From contig LADZ01000054.1 in assembly GCA_000961845.1 (NCBI GenBank), positions 46,232 through 110,231 on the forward strand: 64,000 bases of DNA, read 5' to 3'. Below, one piece after another: positions 19,471 through 29,316 of the stretch. Position 1 is the first letter of the stretch. Each line of letters starts with the position of its first letter. The notes under the pieces are model-generated. The model made no database searches. It was not told the DNA's origin and saw only the letters and a program-made list of their open reading frames with translations. Made by a program: the position numbers and the translations under genes. The stretch comes from Flavobacteriales bacterium BRH_c54. Its GTDB lineage: Bacteria > Bacteroidota > Bacteroidia > Flavobacteriales_E > Vicingaceae.

Positions 19471-20709
19471 CTATGCTACTTTTAGTTTATTGCTAATTTT
19501 TGAATTATTAAATTTTTCTTTAGCGTAATTCATTGTAATTTTCAATTCGGCAGCTTCATTTTTAGATGGTAACTCAAACATGGCATCAAGCATAATTGCT
19601 TCGCAGATAGAACGTAAGCCTCTAGCTCCTAACTTATACTCCATTGCTTTTTCTACTATAAAATCTAATGCAGCTTTATCAAAAGAAATTTTAATATTAT
19701 CTATCTCAAACAACTTCATATACTGTTTTACAATAGCATTTTTTGGCTCTGTAAGAATTCTTCTTAATGCTTTAGCATCTAGAGGTTCTAAATAAGTTAA
19801 AACCGGTAATCTACCAATTAATTCAGGAATTAAACCAAATGATTTTACATCTTGAGGAGTTACATATTGCAATAAATTATCTTCATCAATTTTCTCTTGG
19901 TTAGTACTCTTATAACCGATTACTTGAGTACTTAATCTTCTTGCAATTTTTTTAGTTATCCCATCAAATGCACCACCACAAATAAATAATATATTTTTGG
20001 TTTCAACCGAAATCATTTTTTGTTCAGGATGTTTTCTTCCTCCTTGTGGCGGAACATTAACTGCTGAACCTTCTAATAATTTAAGTAAGGCTTGTTGCAC
20101 CCCTTCTCCACTTACATCTCTAGTTATAGATGGATTATCACTTTTTCTAGCAATTTTATCAATTTCATCAATAAAAACTATCCCTCTTTGGGCAGCTTCT
20201 ACATCATAATTTGCTGCTTGTAACAATCTCGATAAAATACTTTCAACGTCTTCTCCAACATAACCTGCTTCTGTTAAAATTGTTGCATCAGCTATACAAA
20301 AAGGAACTTTTAATACTTTGGCTATGGTTTTAGCCAACAAGGTTTTTCCTGTTCCTGTTTCTCCAACCATTAAAATATTTGATTTTTCTATATCAACATC
20401 TTCGTGGTTTTTAATTGTTTTTTGAGTTAATCTTTTGTAATGATTATAAACGGCAACAGACAATACTTTTTTAGCATCGTCCTGACCAATAACATATTCA
20501 TCAAGATGTTTTTTTAATTCTGCCGGTTTTAATAGTTCTATTTGTGCAAATAAATCCTGATTAACTTTTCCTGAAGTTTCTTCGGTTACAATTTGTTGTG
20601 CTTGATGAATACAATGGTTACAAATATGCCCTGTAACACCTGCAATCATAACATCTACTTCTTTCTTACTTCTATTGCAAAATGAACATTTTACTTGTTT
20701 AGGTTCCAT
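19471..20709 (-). CDS. clpX: ATP-dependent Clp protease ATP-binding subunit ClpX
   Basis: Unfoldase that feeds tagged substrates (including SsrA-tagged proteins) to ClpP. It has the N-terminal C4 zinc-binding domain (C8, C11, C30, C33), Walker A GETGTGKT (116-123), the GYVGEDVES pore-loop segment, Walker B VFIDEID and sensor-2 region GARGLRS. The 412-aa length is standard. It lies 35 bp downstream of carA; clpP is not in the window. smpB, whose product acts in the same trans-translation route, is at 51943-52392. Confidence 0.98.
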   Translation of the reverse strand: MEPKQVKCSFCNRSKKEVDVMIAGVTGHICNHCIHQAQQIVTEETSGKVNQDLFAQIELLKPAELKKHLDEYVIGQDDAKKVLSVAVYNHYKRLTQKTIKNHEDVDIEKSNILMVGETGTGKTLLAKTIAKVLKVPFCIADATILTEAGYVGEDVESILSRLLQAANYDVEAAQRGIVFIDEIDKIARKSDNPSITRDVSGEGVQQALLKLLEGSAVNVPPQGGRKHPEQKMISVETKNILFICGGAFDGITKKIARRLSTQVIGYKSTNQEKIDEDNLLQYVTPQDVKSFGLIPELIGRLPVLTYLEPLDAKALRRILTEPKNAIVKQYMKLFEIDNIKISFDKAALDFIVEKAMEYKLGARGLRSICEAIMLDAMFELPSKNEAAELKITMNYAKEKFNNSKISNKLKVA

Positions 20710-20744
20710 GGTTTAGTATAATTAGGTAAAAGTGTATAAAAATT

Positions 20745-21851
20745 TTAAACGGCTACTTTAGCATTTTTAACAATGTTGGTAATAAAATCATCAAACAAAT
20801 ACCTTGAATCATGAGGTCCTGGTGATGATTCCGGATGATATTGAACCGAGAACACAGGTTTTCCTTTTACTTTAAGACCTGCTACCGTATTGTCGTTCAA
20901 ATGCTTATGGGTTAGCTCCACTTCATTTGAATTAGCAACATCACCAAAGTTTACCACAAAACCATGATTTTGAGAAGTTATTTCACCTTTTCCGGTTTGT
21001 ACATTTAAAACTGGGTGATTACAACCTCTATGTCCGTTATGCATTTTTGAGGTACTTAAACCCATTGAGAGTGCTAATATTTGATGTCCGAGACAAATAC
21101 CAAAAACCGGTAGGCCTGAATTAGCAATTTGTTTAACTGTTTCTATTTGTGGTTTCATTACGGAAGGGTCGCCAGGACCATTAGATAACATAAATCCATC
21201 TGGTTGCCAATGGTTCATTTCTTCAAAAGTTGTATCCATAGGAAACACTTTTAAGTAGCAATCTCTTTCTGCCAAACATCTTAAAATATTTTTCTTTACC
21301 CCTAAATCTAAAACAGCTACTCTATGTTTAGCATTTTCATTACCAACAAAATAAGCCTCTTTGGTGCAAACTTTAGAAGATAACTCTAAACCTTCCATTG
21401 ACGGAACTTCTTTAAGCTTTTGTTTTAATACCTCAATATCTTCTGTTTCTGATGAAATAATAGCGTTCATTGCTCCTTTGTCTCTAATATGACGAACTAA
21501 AGCTCTCGTATCTACATCAGAGATTCCTACTAATTGGTGTTCTTCAAAATAAGCTTGAAGTGAACCATCAGCTCTTTCTCTAGAATACATGTTAGAGAAT
21601 TTTTTACAAACTAAACCTGCTATTTTTATAGAATCAGATTCTACTTCTTCATTATTTACTCCATAATTCCCGATATGAGAAGTAGTGGTTACTAAAATTT
21701 GTCCAAAATAAGATGGATCGGTAAAGATTTCTTGATAGCCTGTCATTCCAGTATTAAAACAAATCTCTCCGGTTGTTGTTCCTATATGACCTGCCGGTTT
21801 TCCATAAAAGATGGTGCCATCTTCCAATAATAAAATAGCTTTATTTTCCAT
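20745..21851 (-). CDS. carA: Carbamoyl-phosphate synthase small subunit
   Basis: Glutamine amidotransferase subunit that supplies ammonia to CarB for carbamoyl phosphate, feeding arginine and pyrimidine synthesis. The N-terminal CPSase small-chain domain (AILLLEDGTIFYG, TGMTGYQEIFTDPSY) is followed by a class I GATase domain with catalytic Cys253 (GICLGHQ) and the His-Glu pair in QYHPESSPGP. The 368-aa length is normal. carB is not adjacent. carA directly behind rplQ is a recurrent order in Bacteroidota; a terminator and a -7 box separate the two here. Confidence 0.97.
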   Translation of the reverse strand: MENKAILLLEDGTIFYGKPAGHIGTTTGEICFNTGMTGYQEIFTDPSYFGQILVTTTSHIGNYGVNNEEVESDSIKIAGLVCKKFSNMYSRERADGSLQAYFEEHQLVGISDVDTRALVRHIRDKGAMNAIISSETEDIEVLKQKLKEVPSMEGLELSSKVCTKEAYFVGNENAKHRVAVLDLGVKKNILRCLAERDCYLKVFPMDTTFEEMNHWQPDGFMLSNGPGDPSVMKPQIETVKQIANSGLPVFGICLGHQILALSMGLSTSKMHNGHRGCNHPVLNVQTGKGEITSQNHGFVVNFGDVANSNEVELTHKHLNDNTVAGLKVKGKPVFSVQYHPESSPGPHDSRYLFDDFITNIVKNAKVAV

Positions 21852-21876
21852 AGTTGTAAATAAATTTAGGTTGTTA

Positions 21877-21884
21877 CAAAATTA
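21877..21884 (-). promoter_or_regulatory. -7 box for carA
   Basis: On the minus strand TAATTTTG is an exact TAnnTTTG box ending 25 bp before the carA ATG. No TTG at the expected -33 distance was found, so the promoter is only half supported. Confidence 0.4.
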
Positions 21885-21919
21885 CATTATCCTTTTTTGA
21901 TATTATAGTAAAATACAAT

Positions 21920-21952
21920 AAAAAAGGCGAACTATAATAGCTCGCCTTTTAA
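21920..21952 (-). terminator. Rho-independent terminator ending the ribosomal cluster
   Basis: A 9-bp stem (21922-21930 with 21942-21950, AAAAGGCGA/TCGCCTTTT) closes an 11-base loop, followed on the minus strand by more T residues, about 28 bp after the rplQ stop. The A/T-symmetric arms could also stop transcription coming the other way. Confidence 0.85.
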
Positions 21953-21977
21953 ACTTTATTTATATGAAAAAAATGTA

Positions 21978-22565
21978 TTAGTCTTTCTTTTCATCTTCTT
22001 TTTTGTCTTCTTCAGTTGCATCTTCTTCTTTAGCTGCTTTTGGTTCTTCAGCTTTTGGTTCTTCTACAACATCTTCAACTTTTTTAGGTTCTTCAACTAC
22101 TGTTTCTTCAGTTTTTACTTCAGTAGTAGCTTCAGTTGCTTTTTTGGCTCCACCTCTTCTTCTTCTAGATGAAGATTTTTTAGCTCCACCATCTTTCAAC
22201 ATGTTTTCATTGTAATCAACTAATTCAATAAAACACATTTGAGCATTATCACCTAATCTAAAACCAGTTTTAAGGATTCTTGTGTATCCTCCTGGTCTTT
22301 CCATTACCTTAGTAGAAACTTCTCTGAAAAGTTCAGTTACAGCTTCTTTACTTTTAAGGTAACTAAACACAACTCTTCTTGAGTGAGTTGAATCAGTTTT
22401 AGATTTTGTAATGATAGGCTCAATATACTTTTGTAAAGCTTTTGCCTTAGCAACAGTTGTGCTTACTCTTTTATGTTGAATAAGAGAACATGCCATATTT
22501 GCCAACATAGCTTTTCTATGTGGTGCTTGTCTGCTTAAGTGATTGATTTTTTTACCGTGTCTCAT
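21978..22565 (-). CDS. rplQ: 50S ribosomal protein bL17 with acidic tail
   Basis: Large-subunit protein near the exit tunnel. Residues 1-120 are standard bL17 ([37 protein letters not shown]). Residues about 128-195 form a low-complexity tail, first basic ([11 protein letters not shown]) then Glu/Lys/Ala-rich with repeated EEPK units, roughly doubling the usual length; such tails occur on bL17 in Bacteroidota. Last gene of the ribosomal cluster, 6 bp after rpoA. Confidence 0.97.
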   Translation of the reverse strand: MRHGKKINHLSRQAPHRKAMLANMACSLIQHKRVSTTVAKAKALQKYIEPIITKSKTDSTHSRRVVFSYLKSKEAVTELFREVSTKVMERPGGYTRILKTGFRLGDNAQMCFIELVDYNENMLKDGGAKKSSSRRRRGGAKKATEATTEVKTEETVVEEPKKVEDVVEEPKAEEPKAAKEEDATEEDKKEDEKKD

Positions 22566-22571
22566 AACTAA

Positions 22572-23564
22572 TTACTCCTTATCTAATTTATAGGCAGCTA
22601 CATTCATTCCGAATGTAAGTCCTTTACTTTCTACTAATTCATCTAATTCGGTTAAAGATTTTTTACCGAAGTTTCTGAACTTTAACAAATCATTTTTATT
22701 GAAAGATACTAAGTCTCCTAACGTATCAACATCTGCAGCTTTTAAACAGTTCAGTGCTCTTACAGATAAATCCATATCCACTAATTTAGTTTTTAATAAC
22801 TGTCTCATGTGTAGAGAATCTTCATCAAATTCTTCAATAGATGAACTCTCTGGAGAGTCTAATGTAATTCTTTCATCAGAGAAAAGCATGAAGTGATAAA
22901 TTAACACTTTAGCTGCTTCTTTTAAAGCATCTTTAGGATGAATAGAACCATCAGTAGTAATATCAATAATTAATTTTTCGTAATCCGTTTTTTGTCCAAC
23001 TCTATAATTTTCAACGAAATATTTTACGTTTCTAATTGGAGTATGAATAGAATCTATTGAAATAGAACCGAAACTAGCATCCGCAGGTTTATTTTCTTCA
23101 GATGGTTTGTAACCTCTACCTTTGTTAATAGTAATTTCCATTTGGAATTTAACAGATTTTTCCATGTTACAGATAACTAAATCTGTATTTAATACCTGAA
23201 AAGCTGAAGTAAATTTACCTATATCGCCAGCAGTAAGTTGTTCTTGACCACTAACAGTTACGATTAACTTTTCGTTATCAATATCTTCAATTTGTTGTTT
23301 AAAACGAACTTGTTTTAAATTTAATATTATTTGAGATACATCTTCTACAATACCTTTAATTGCAGAAAACTCATGATCAACACCTTCAATCTTAACAGAG
23401 GTGATAGCAAAACCTTGTAAAGAGTTTAATAATACTCTTCTAAGTGCGTTACCTACTGTTATACCATAACCTGGTTCTAAAGGTCTGAATTCAAACGATC
23501 CAAAAAAGTCGTCTGAACTATTCATGATTACTTTATCAGGTTTTTGGAGATCTATAATTGCCAT
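22572..23564 (-). CDS. rpoA: DNA-directed RNA polymerase subunit alpha
   Basis: Assembly platform of RNA polymerase. The N-terminal dimerisation domain (about 1-230; [17 protein letters not shown]) and the C-terminal domain (about 250-325; [28 protein letters not shown]) that contacts UP elements and activators are both complete in 330 aa. It lies 19 bp after rpsD and 6 bp before rplQ. Confidence 0.98.
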   Translation of the reverse strand: MAIIDLQKPDKVIMNSSDDFFGSFEFRPLEPGYGITVGNALRRVLLNSLQGFAITSVKIEGVDHEFSAIKGIVEDVSQIILNLKQVRFKQQIEDIDNEKLIVTVSGQEQLTAGDIGKFTSAFQVLNTDLVICNMEKSVKFQMEITINKGRGYKPSEENKPADASFGSISIDSIHTPIRNVKYFVENYRVGQKTDYEKLIIDITTDGSIHPKDALKEAAKVLIYHFMLFSDERITLDSPESSSIEEFDEDSLHMRQLLKTKLVDMDLSVRALNCLKAADVDTLGDLVSFNKNDLLKFRNFGKKSLTELDELVESKGLTFGMNVAAYKLDKE

Positions 23565-23583
23565 AATTCTATATGTTTAAAGT

Positions 23584-24192
23584 TTATTTAGAGTAAAGCT
23601 CTACTATTAATTGTTCTTTTATGTTTTCCGGAATTTGTTGACGTTCCGGTAGGTTAATTACAGTTCCTGACATTTGATTTCCATCCCAATTTAACCATTC
23701 GTGCTTTGAAGCAGAATTAGCAGCTAATGAAGCAGAAATAGATTCTAACGATTTAGATTTCTCTCTAACTCCAATAACGTCTCCTTCTTTAAGCGTATAT
23801 GATGGAATGTTAACTAAACTTCCGTTAACGGTAATATGTCTGTGGCTTACTAATTGTCTGGCAGCACTTCTTGTAGGAGCAATACCTAATCTGTAAACGA
23901 TGTTATCTAATCTTAATTCACAAAACTGAAGTAATAATTCACCGGTAATACCAGTTTTTCTAGACGCTTTTTCAAAAATATTAGCAAATTGCTTTTCTAA
24001 AATACCGTAAGTGTACTTAGCCTTTTGTTTTTCTGCTAACTGAATTGCGTATTCAGATTGTTTTCCTCTTCTTTTGTTAGGACCATGTTGTCCTGGAGGG
24101 TAATTTTTTCTTTCTAAAACCTTGTCTGGACCAAAAATTGGTTCTCTAAATTTTCTAGAGATTTTCGACTTAGGACCTCTGTATCTTGCCAT
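23584..24192 (-). CDS. rpsD: 30S ribosomal protein uS4
   Basis: Primary 16S rRNA binder that nucleates the 30S body. 202 aa with [15 protein letters not shown], the S4 RNA-binding domain ([28 protein letters not shown]) and no CxxC ribbon, i.e. the zinc-free type. It is followed by rpoA as in the classical alpha operon, where S4 can repress translation in other bacteria; I saw no recognisable S4 target here. Confidence 0.98.
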   Translation of the reverse strand: MARYRGPKSKISRKFREPIFGPDKVLERKNYPPGQHGPNKRRGKQSEYAIQLAEKQKAKYTYGILEKQFANIFEKASRKTGITGELLLQFCELRLDNIVYRLGIAPTRSAARQLVSHRHITVNGSLVNIPSYTLKEGDVIGVREKSKSLESISASLAANSASKHEWLNWDGNQMSGTVINLPERQQIPENIKEQLIVELYSK

Positions 24193-24290
24193 TTTATTTA
24201 ATTATTTATTGTTATTACTATTTAATAAGAACTAATTATGAATTAAGGTCAATATCCTTCGATAATTAATTACGTTCTTACGTTTTTTTA
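24193..24290 (-). other. 98-bp spacer between rpsK and rpsD
   Basis: Unusually long for this cluster. It contains short AT repeats around TAATTA and no stem, -7 box or open frame that I could support. Confidence 0.4.
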
Positions 24291-24677
24291 TTATACTCTT
24301 CTTCTTTTAGGAGGACGACATCCATTATGAGGTAGTGGAGTAATATCTACTATTTCTGTTACAACAATACCACTATTATGTAACGTTCTAATTGCAGATT
24401 CTCTTCCAGCTCCAGGACCTTTTACAAAAACCTTAGCTTTTCTTAATCCGTACTCATAAGCTTCTTTTGCACAATCTGCAGCAGCTAATTGAGCAGCATA
24501 AGGTGTGTTCTTTTTAGAACCCTTAAAGCCCATTTTACCGGCTGACGACCAAGAAATAACTTGTCCGTTAGTATTCGTTAAGCTAATAATAATATTGTTG
24601 AAAGACGCATGAATATGAGCCTCTCCATAAGCTTCAACATTTACTTTTTTCTTCTTTTTAACGTTTGACTTTGCCAT
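24291..24677 (-). CDS. rpsK: 30S ribosomal protein uS11
   Basis: Platform protein lining the E-site mRNA path. 128 aa with the lysine-rich start [41 protein letters not shown] and the conserved ending [13 protein letters not shown]. Follows rpsM after a 94-bp spacer. Confidence 0.98.
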   Translation of the reverse strand: MAKSNVKKKKKVNVEAYGEAHIHASFNNIIISLTNTNGQVISWSSAGKMGFKGSKKNTPYAAQLAAADCAKEAYEYGLRKAKVFVKGPGAGRESAIRTLHNSGIVVTEIVDITPLPHNGCRPPKRRRV

Positions 24678-24771
24678 AATTTTTATGTTTCGATTTCTGA
24701 GTTTATAGTTTAAAGTACTGAGTTATGCAATTAACTTTAAACCTTAAACTTCAAACCTTGAACTTAATTTA
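24678..24771 (-). repeat. 94-bp spacer with degenerate word repeats
   Basis: Between rpsM and rpsK. The plus strand holds successive near-copies of a 10-12-bp word (AACTTTAAACC, TTAAACTTCAAACC, TTGAACTTAA). No coding frame or hairpin terminator was seen. Confidence 0.45.
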
Positions 24772-25149
24772 TTATTTAGTTACTTTTTTCTTGTTAGCAA
24801 CAGTTTTCTTTCTACCTTTTCTAGTTCTAGAGTTATTTTTTGTTCTTTGCCCTCTAAGTGGTAATCCTGATCTATGACGAACACCTCTATAACATCCAAT
24901 ATCCATCAATCGTTTGATGTGTAATTGAACTTCAGAACGAAGAGCTCCTTCAATTTTAAATTCTTCATTGATAATCTTTCTGATTTTAGACAAATCATCA
25001 TCATCCCAGTCTTGAACTTTTTTGTTTAAGTCAACACCAGCTTTTTCTAAAATTTTCTTAGAAGAAGAATTTCCTATACCATAGATATAAGTTAATCCGA
25101 TAACTCCTCTTTTGTTTTTTGGTAAGTCTATACCTGCAATCCTTGCCAT
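24772..25149 (-). CDS. rpsM: 30S ribosomal protein uS13
   Basis: Head protein that contacts P-site tRNA and the 50S bridge. 125 aa with [32 protein letters not shown] and [20 protein letters not shown]. Starts 50 bp after rpmJ. Confidence 0.98.
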   Translation of the reverse strand: MARIAGIDLPKNKRGVIGLTYIYGIGNSSSKKILEKAGVDLNKKVQDWDDDDLSKIRKIINEEFKIEGALRSEVQLHIKRLMDIGCYRGVRHRSGLPLRGQRTKNNSRTRKGRKKTVANKKKVTK

Positions 25150-25199
25150 ATTATATTAATTAATGTAAGTTTATTTACTAGTTTTAATGATTAACAAAA

Positions 25200-25316
25200 T
25201 TAACCTTGTCTTTGTTTAAATTTAGGGTTCTTTTTATTAATGATGTATAAACGTCCTTTTCTTCTAACAATTATACAGTCTGCACTTCTCTTTTTTAATG
25301 ATGCTCTTACTTTCAT
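25200..25316 (-). CDS. rpmJ: 50S ribosomal protein bL36, zinc-free form
   Basis: A 38-aa gene between infA and rpsM. It starts [14 protein letters not shown] and ends [10 protein letters not shown], the bL36 signature. The zinc ligands of classical bL36 (C11, C14, C27, H33) read S11, C14, N27, F33, so it cannot bind zinc in the usual way. Position behind infA is the standard spc/alpha junction. Confidence 0.95.
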   Translation of the reverse strand: MKVRASLKKRSADCIIVRRKGRLYIINKKNPKFKQRQG

Positions 25317-25337
25317 CGTATCTATTTTTTATTATTG

Positions 25338-25556
25338 TTATTTATATCTAAATGAAATTCTTCCTTTTGTTAAATCATAAGGAGACATTTCCACTTTTAC
25401 TTTATCTCCAGGTAAAATACGAATATAATTCATTCTCATTTTACCTGAAATATGAGCAGTTATAATGTGTCCATTTTCAAGCTCTACTCTAAATAGGGCA
25501 TTAGATAATGCTTCTATTATTGTTCCATCTTGCTCTATCGATGCTTGTTTTGCCAT
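25338..25556 (-). CDS. infA: Translation initiation factor IF-1
   Basis: 72-aa OB-fold protein that occupies the A site during initiation. [37 protein letters not shown] and [18 protein letters not shown] are conserved. Sits 9 bp after map and 21 bp before rpmJ. Confidence 0.98.
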   Translation of the reverse strand: MAKQASIEQDGTIIEALSNALFRVELENGHIITAHISGKMRMNYIRILPGDKVKVEMSPYDLTKGRISFRYK

Positions 25557-25565
25557 TTATAATTT

Positions 25566-26351
25566 TTACTTTTTATTTTTTAATACTTCTTCAATAAATT
25601 CATGAGATGATAATACATCTGCTTTTCCTTTTCTAATAGCCACATCATGTTCAAAATGAGCAGATACTGAACCATCTACTGTAAGAATTGTCCATCCGTC
25701 TTTTCCTTCTTTCACTTCTTTCTTTCCTAAGTTAATCATAGGCTCTATGGCTATAACCATCCCTTCTTTTAACATTATGCCGGTTCCTCTTTTACCAAAA
25801 TTAGGAACTTGAGGTTCCTCATGAAGCTCTCTTCCTAACCCGTGTCCTACTAATTCTCTAACAACCCCATACCCGTGTTCGTGTGCTAAACTCTGAACTG
25901 CATATCCTATATCTCCTACTCTATTTCCAACAACTGCTTGTTCAATAGCTCTTTTTAAACATTCTTTGGTAACTTCTAACAACTTTTTAATTTCAGGTTT
26001 AACTTCCCCAATCTCAAAAGTGTAAGCTACATCACCATAAAAACCGTTCTTCAACACACCACAATCAACAGATACAATATCTCCATCTTCTAAAGGTCTA
26101 TCGGTTGGTAATCCATGAACAACTGCATCATTTACTGAACAAAGCAATGTACTCGGACAACCATATAATCCTTTAAAACCCGGTTTTGCATTATTATCTA
26201 AAATATACTCTTCAGCAATTTTATCTAACGCAGCTGTTGTTACACCCGGTTTAATAATTTTAGCAACTTCGGCTAATGTTTTTCCAACAAGTAAAGAACT
26301 TTCTCTTAATAACTCTATTTCTTCGTCTGTCTTGTAATAAATTTTACCCAT
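25566..26351 (-). CDS. map: Methionine aminopeptidase, type I
   Basis: Removes the initiator methionine from nascent proteins. 261 aa. Dinuclear metal ligands are visible: two Asp in VDCGVLKNGFYGDVAY, His in VGHGLGRELHEEP, Glu in IAIEPMI and Glu in HFEHDVAI. There is no N-terminal zinc-finger extension. Located between secY and infA, where many bacteria have adk-map; adk is absent here. Confidence 0.98.
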   Translation of the reverse strand: MGKIYYKTDEEIELLRESSLLVGKTLAEVAKIIKPGVTTAALDKIAEEYILDNNAKPGFKGLYGCPSTLLCSVNDAVVHGLPTDRPLEDGDIVSVDCGVLKNGFYGDVAYTFEIGEVKPEIKKLLEVTKECLKRAIEQAVVGNRVGDIGYAVQSLAHEHGYGVVRELVGHGLGRELHEEPQVPNFGKRGTGIMLKEGMVIAIEPMINLGKKEVKEGKDGWTILTVDGSVSAHFEHDVAIRKGKADVLSSHEFIEEVLKNKK

Positions 26352-26370
26352 TTAAAATCAATCTTCTAAA

Positions 26371-27717
26371 TTATCCTGCCATCCCCATTCTTGATGATCT
26401 TCCTTTAATTTTTCCAGTCTTCATTAGTCCATCATAATGACGCATTAACAAATGACTTTCTATTTGTTGTAAAGTGTCCAAAATTACACCTACCATAATT
26501 AATAATGAAGTTCCACCATAAAAATATGCAAATGCCTGATTTACACCGAATATCGCAGCAAAAGCTGGTAAAATAGCTACTAAAGCTAAGAACATTGATC
26601 CCGGTAAGGTAATTCTTGACATCACATTATCTATAAATTCTGCTGTTCTCTTTCCTGGTTTAACCCCCGGAATAAATCCACCGCTTCTTTTCATTTCTTC
26701 TGCCATTTGATTTGGATTAATGGTTACAGCAGTATAAAAATAGGTAAACGCTATAATCATTAAGAAGAATGTTAAGTTATAAGCAAATCCATTTGGATTA
26801 CTAAATGTTGTAACAATCCAACTTGTAGCACCTGAGTCTCCAAAACCAGCTAAAGTCATTGGAATAAACATAATTGCTTGAGCAAATATGATAGGCATTA
26901 CTCCTGCTGCATTTACTTTTAAAGGAATATAATCTCTTACACCTCCATATTGTTTATTACCTACTATTCTTTTCGCATATTGCACAGGTATTCTTCTTGT
27001 ACCTTGTACTAACAAAATAGTAATTAAAATAACTAATAACAATACTGCAACTTCTACCAATAAGATAATTGGTCCACCAACACCTCCGATACCGAATCTA
27101 GATCCAATCTCGAATACAAATGCGGATGGTAAGTTAGCAATAATACCAATCATAATTAATAAAGAGATACCATTACCAATACCTTTTTCAGTAATTCTTT
27201 CTCCAATCCACATTACAAACATAGTTCCTGTGATTAATAAAAGAACTGTTGAAAACCACCACAGCGGACCTTCATTAGGCACCACACCAGGGTAATTAGC
27301 AACCTGAGTAGCTATATAGCCCGGAGCTTGAAATCCAGTAATAGCAATAGTTAACACTCTGGTAATTTGATTAATTTTTCTTCTACCACTTTCTCCTTCT
27401 TTTTGTAATCGTTGGAAGTAAGGAATTGCCATTCCTAACAACTGAATTACAATGGAAGCAGAGATGTATGGCATAATTCCTAAAGCAAAAATAGATGCTC
27501 TACTAAATGCACCACCTGCAAAAATATTAATCAAATCCATAATTCCACCACCTGTTCCGCCAGCATTGGCAGCTTCAAGAGCAGTAGAATCTACACCAGG
27601 TAAAACTACATAAGAACCTAAACGGTAAACCAATAACAAACCAAGTGTTGTTAGAATACGCAATCTAAGTTCTTCTATACTTAAAATATTTTTTATGGTC
27701 TCTATAAATCTTTTCAT
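26371..27717 (-). CDS. secY: Protein translocase subunit SecY
   Basis: Channel subunit of the Sec translocon, inner membrane. 448 aa with ten membrane helices, RLGSYVVLPGVD near the N-terminus, the plug region and the C-terminal cytoplasmic loop IESHLLMRHYDGLMKTG. Follows rplO by 16 bp as in the spc operon. Confidence 0.98.
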   Translation of the reverse strand: MKRFIETIKNILSIEELRLRILTTLGLLLVYRLGSYVVLPGVDSTALEAANAGGTGGGIMDLINIFAGGAFSRASIFALGIMPYISASIVIQLLGMAIPYFQRLQKEGESGRRKINQITRVLTIAITGFQAPGYIATQVANYPGVVPNEGPLWWFSTVLLLITGTMFVMWIGERITEKGIGNGISLLIMIGIIANLPSAFVFEIGSRFGIGGVGGPIILLVEVAVLLLVILITILLVQGTRRIPVQYAKRIVGNKQYGGVRDYIPLKVNAAGVMPIIFAQAIMFIPMTLAGFGDSGATSWIVTTFSNPNGFAYNLTFFLMIIAFTYFYTAVTINPNQMAEEMKRSGGFIPGVKPGKRTAEFIDNVMSRITLPGSMFLALVAILPAFAAIFGVNQAFAYFYGGTSLLIMVGVILDTLQQIESHLLMRHYDGLMKTGKIKGRSSRMGMAG

Positions 27718-27733
27718 TCTGTTTAATTACTAA

Positions 27734-28180
27734 TTAAAGCTGAGTTGCTGAACCTCCAGCGGCCTCAATTGCAGCTTTAGCAGTTTTGGAATATCCGTTA
27801 ACTTTAACATCTAATTTTGCTTTAAGTTCACCTCTTCCTAAAATTTTAACTAAATCATTGTTAGATACTAGTCCATTTGCTTTAAGAACTTCAAAAGTAA
27901 TTTCAGTCACTTTTTTCTCATCAGCTAGTTTTTGAAGCACATCTAAGTTAATACCTTTATAAGCTACTCTGTTTATATTGGTAAAACCAAATTTAGGTAC
28001 TCTTCTTTGAAGTGGCATTTGTCCACCTTCAAATCCTATTTTAGTAGAGTATCCTGATCTAGATTTCGCTCCTTTATGTCCTCTTGTGGAGGTTCCGCCT
28101 CTTCCTGATCCTTGACCTCTACCTACTCGCTTACGCTGTTTTGTTGAACCCTTCGCAGGTTTTAAATTTGATAAGTCCAT
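27734..28180 (-). CDS. rplO: 50S ribosomal protein uL15
   Basis: 148-aa late-assembly protein with the glycine/arginine-rich N-terminus (KPAKGSTKQRKRVGRGQGSG, RGHKGAKSR) and a globular C-terminal domain ending AIEAAGGSATQL. 19 bp behind rpmD, 16 bp before secY. Confidence 0.98.
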   Translation of the reverse strand: MDLSNLKPAKGSTKQRKRVGRGQGSGRGGTSTRGHKGAKSRSGYSTKIGFEGGQMPLQRRVPKFGFTNINRVAYKGINLDVLQKLADEKKVTEITFEVLKANGLVSNNDLVKILGRGELKAKLDVKVNGYSKTAKAAIEAAGGSATQL

Positions 28181-28199
28181 TTTTTATTTTTTTAATTTG

Positions 28200-28376
28200 T
28201 TATTTTACTACTTCTACTAAGTGATTAACTTTAGCAATCATTCCTAAAATTTGAGGAGTTGCTTCATGTTCAACTACTCTATTCATTTTTTTCAACCCTA
28301 GAGCAATCAATGTTCTTTTTTGTCTTTCAGGACGTTTAATAGAACTCTTTACTTGTTTAACTTTAATTTTTGCCAT
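28200..28376 (-). CDS. rpmD: 50S ribosomal protein uL30
   Basis: A 58-aa gene in the gap between rpsE and rplO. Translation gives MAKIKVKQVKSSIKRPE, TLIALGLKKMNRVVEH and ends VNHLVEVVK, a clear uL30 with the ALGL-K-N motif. Gene order rpsE-rpmD-rplO supports it. Confidence 0.97.
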   Translation of the reverse strand: MAKIKVKQVKSSIKRPERQKRTLIALGLKKMNRVVEHEATPQILGMIAKVNHLVEVVK

Positions 28377-28392
28377 CTTATAAAAATTTTAA

Positions 28393-28911
28393 CTATCCGT
28401 TAAATACTGTATTTAAATCTACTCCTCTTTGATCTGCAATTGTGTATGCATCTCTTAAGTTAGCAAGTGCATCTAATGTAGCTTTAACAACATTATGAGG
28501 GTTTGAAGATCCTTTTGATTTTGCTAAAACATCAGTTATACCAACACTTTCGAAAACAGCACGCATCGCACCACCGGCAATTACTCCTGTTCCGTGAGCA
28601 GCAGGTCTAATGAATACTCTTGCACCACCAAACTTACCGTTTTGTTCGTGAGGAACTGTTCCGTTAATAATTGGAACTCTGATACAATTTTTCTTAGCTG
28701 AATCTATCCCTTTAGTAATTGCTTCCGTTACTTCATTAGCTTTACCTAATCCGTGTCCTACTACTCCATTTTCATCACCAACAACAACTATTGCTGAAAA
28801 GCTGAAATTTCTACCACCTTTGGTAACTTTAGTAACTCTATTAATTGCTACTAATCTGTCTTTCAACTCTGTTTCAGTAGCTCTTACTCTTTTATTATCT
28901 GTTTTTGCCAT
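28393..28911 (-). CDS. rpsE: 30S ribosomal protein uS5
   Basis: Decoding-accuracy protein (ram site with uS4). 172 aa with the double-stranded RNA-binding domain ([36 protein letters not shown]) and C-terminal domain ([18 protein letters not shown]). Starts 26 bp after rplR. Confidence 0.98.
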   Translation of the reverse strand: MAKTDNKRVRATETELKDRLVAINRVTKVTKGGRNFSFSAIVVVGDENGVVGHGLGKANEVTEAITKGIDSAKKNCIRVPIINGTVPHEQNGKFGGARVFIRPAAHGTGVIAGGAMRAVFESVGITDVLAKSKGSSNPHNVVKATLDALANLRDAYTIADQRGVDLNTVFNG

Positions 28912-28937
28912 CTTAAATATTTCTTGTTCTATATTTA

Positions 28938-29291
28938 TTAGAATTTTAATCCACCTTCTCTTGCTGCTTCAGCTAATGCTTTAACTCTACCGTGGTATAA
29001 GTAACCATTTCTGTCGAAAGCAATAGTTGTAATTCCAGCTTTCACTGCTTTATCAGCTATAGCTTTTCCTACAATAGATGCTACTTCGGTTTTATTACCT
29101 TTAGCTTTAACATCTTTATCTCTTGACGATGCAGCCACTAATGTGGTTCCTGTAATATCATTAATAATTTGAGCATAAATTTCTTTATTGCTTCTGAATA
29201 CAGACAACCTCGGTTGTTCGTTAGTTCCTTTAACTACCTTTCTTATCCTTCTTTTTATTCTTAATCGTCTGTCTTTTCTACTTAGTGCCAT
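28938..29291 (-). CDS. rplR: 50S ribosomal protein uL18
   Basis: 5S rRNA-binding protein, 117 aa, with basic N-terminus [14 protein letters not shown], the [19 protein letters not shown] segment and the ending [18 protein letters not shown]. 25 bp behind rplF. Confidence 0.98.
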   Translation of the reverse strand: MALSRKDRRLRIKRRIRKVVKGTNEQPRLSVFRSNKEIYAQIINDITGTTLVAASSRDKDVKAKGNKTEVASIVGKAIADKAVKAGITTIAFDRNGYLYHGRVKALAEAAREGGLKF

Positions 29292-29316
29292 AACAATTTT
29301 TTATTATGATTTATAT

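Noticed and set aside
22003..22215. Ser/Ala-rich open frame opposite the end of rplQ
   Set aside because: Mirror of the Glu/Lys/Ala-rich tail of bL17; low complexity and no supporting signals.
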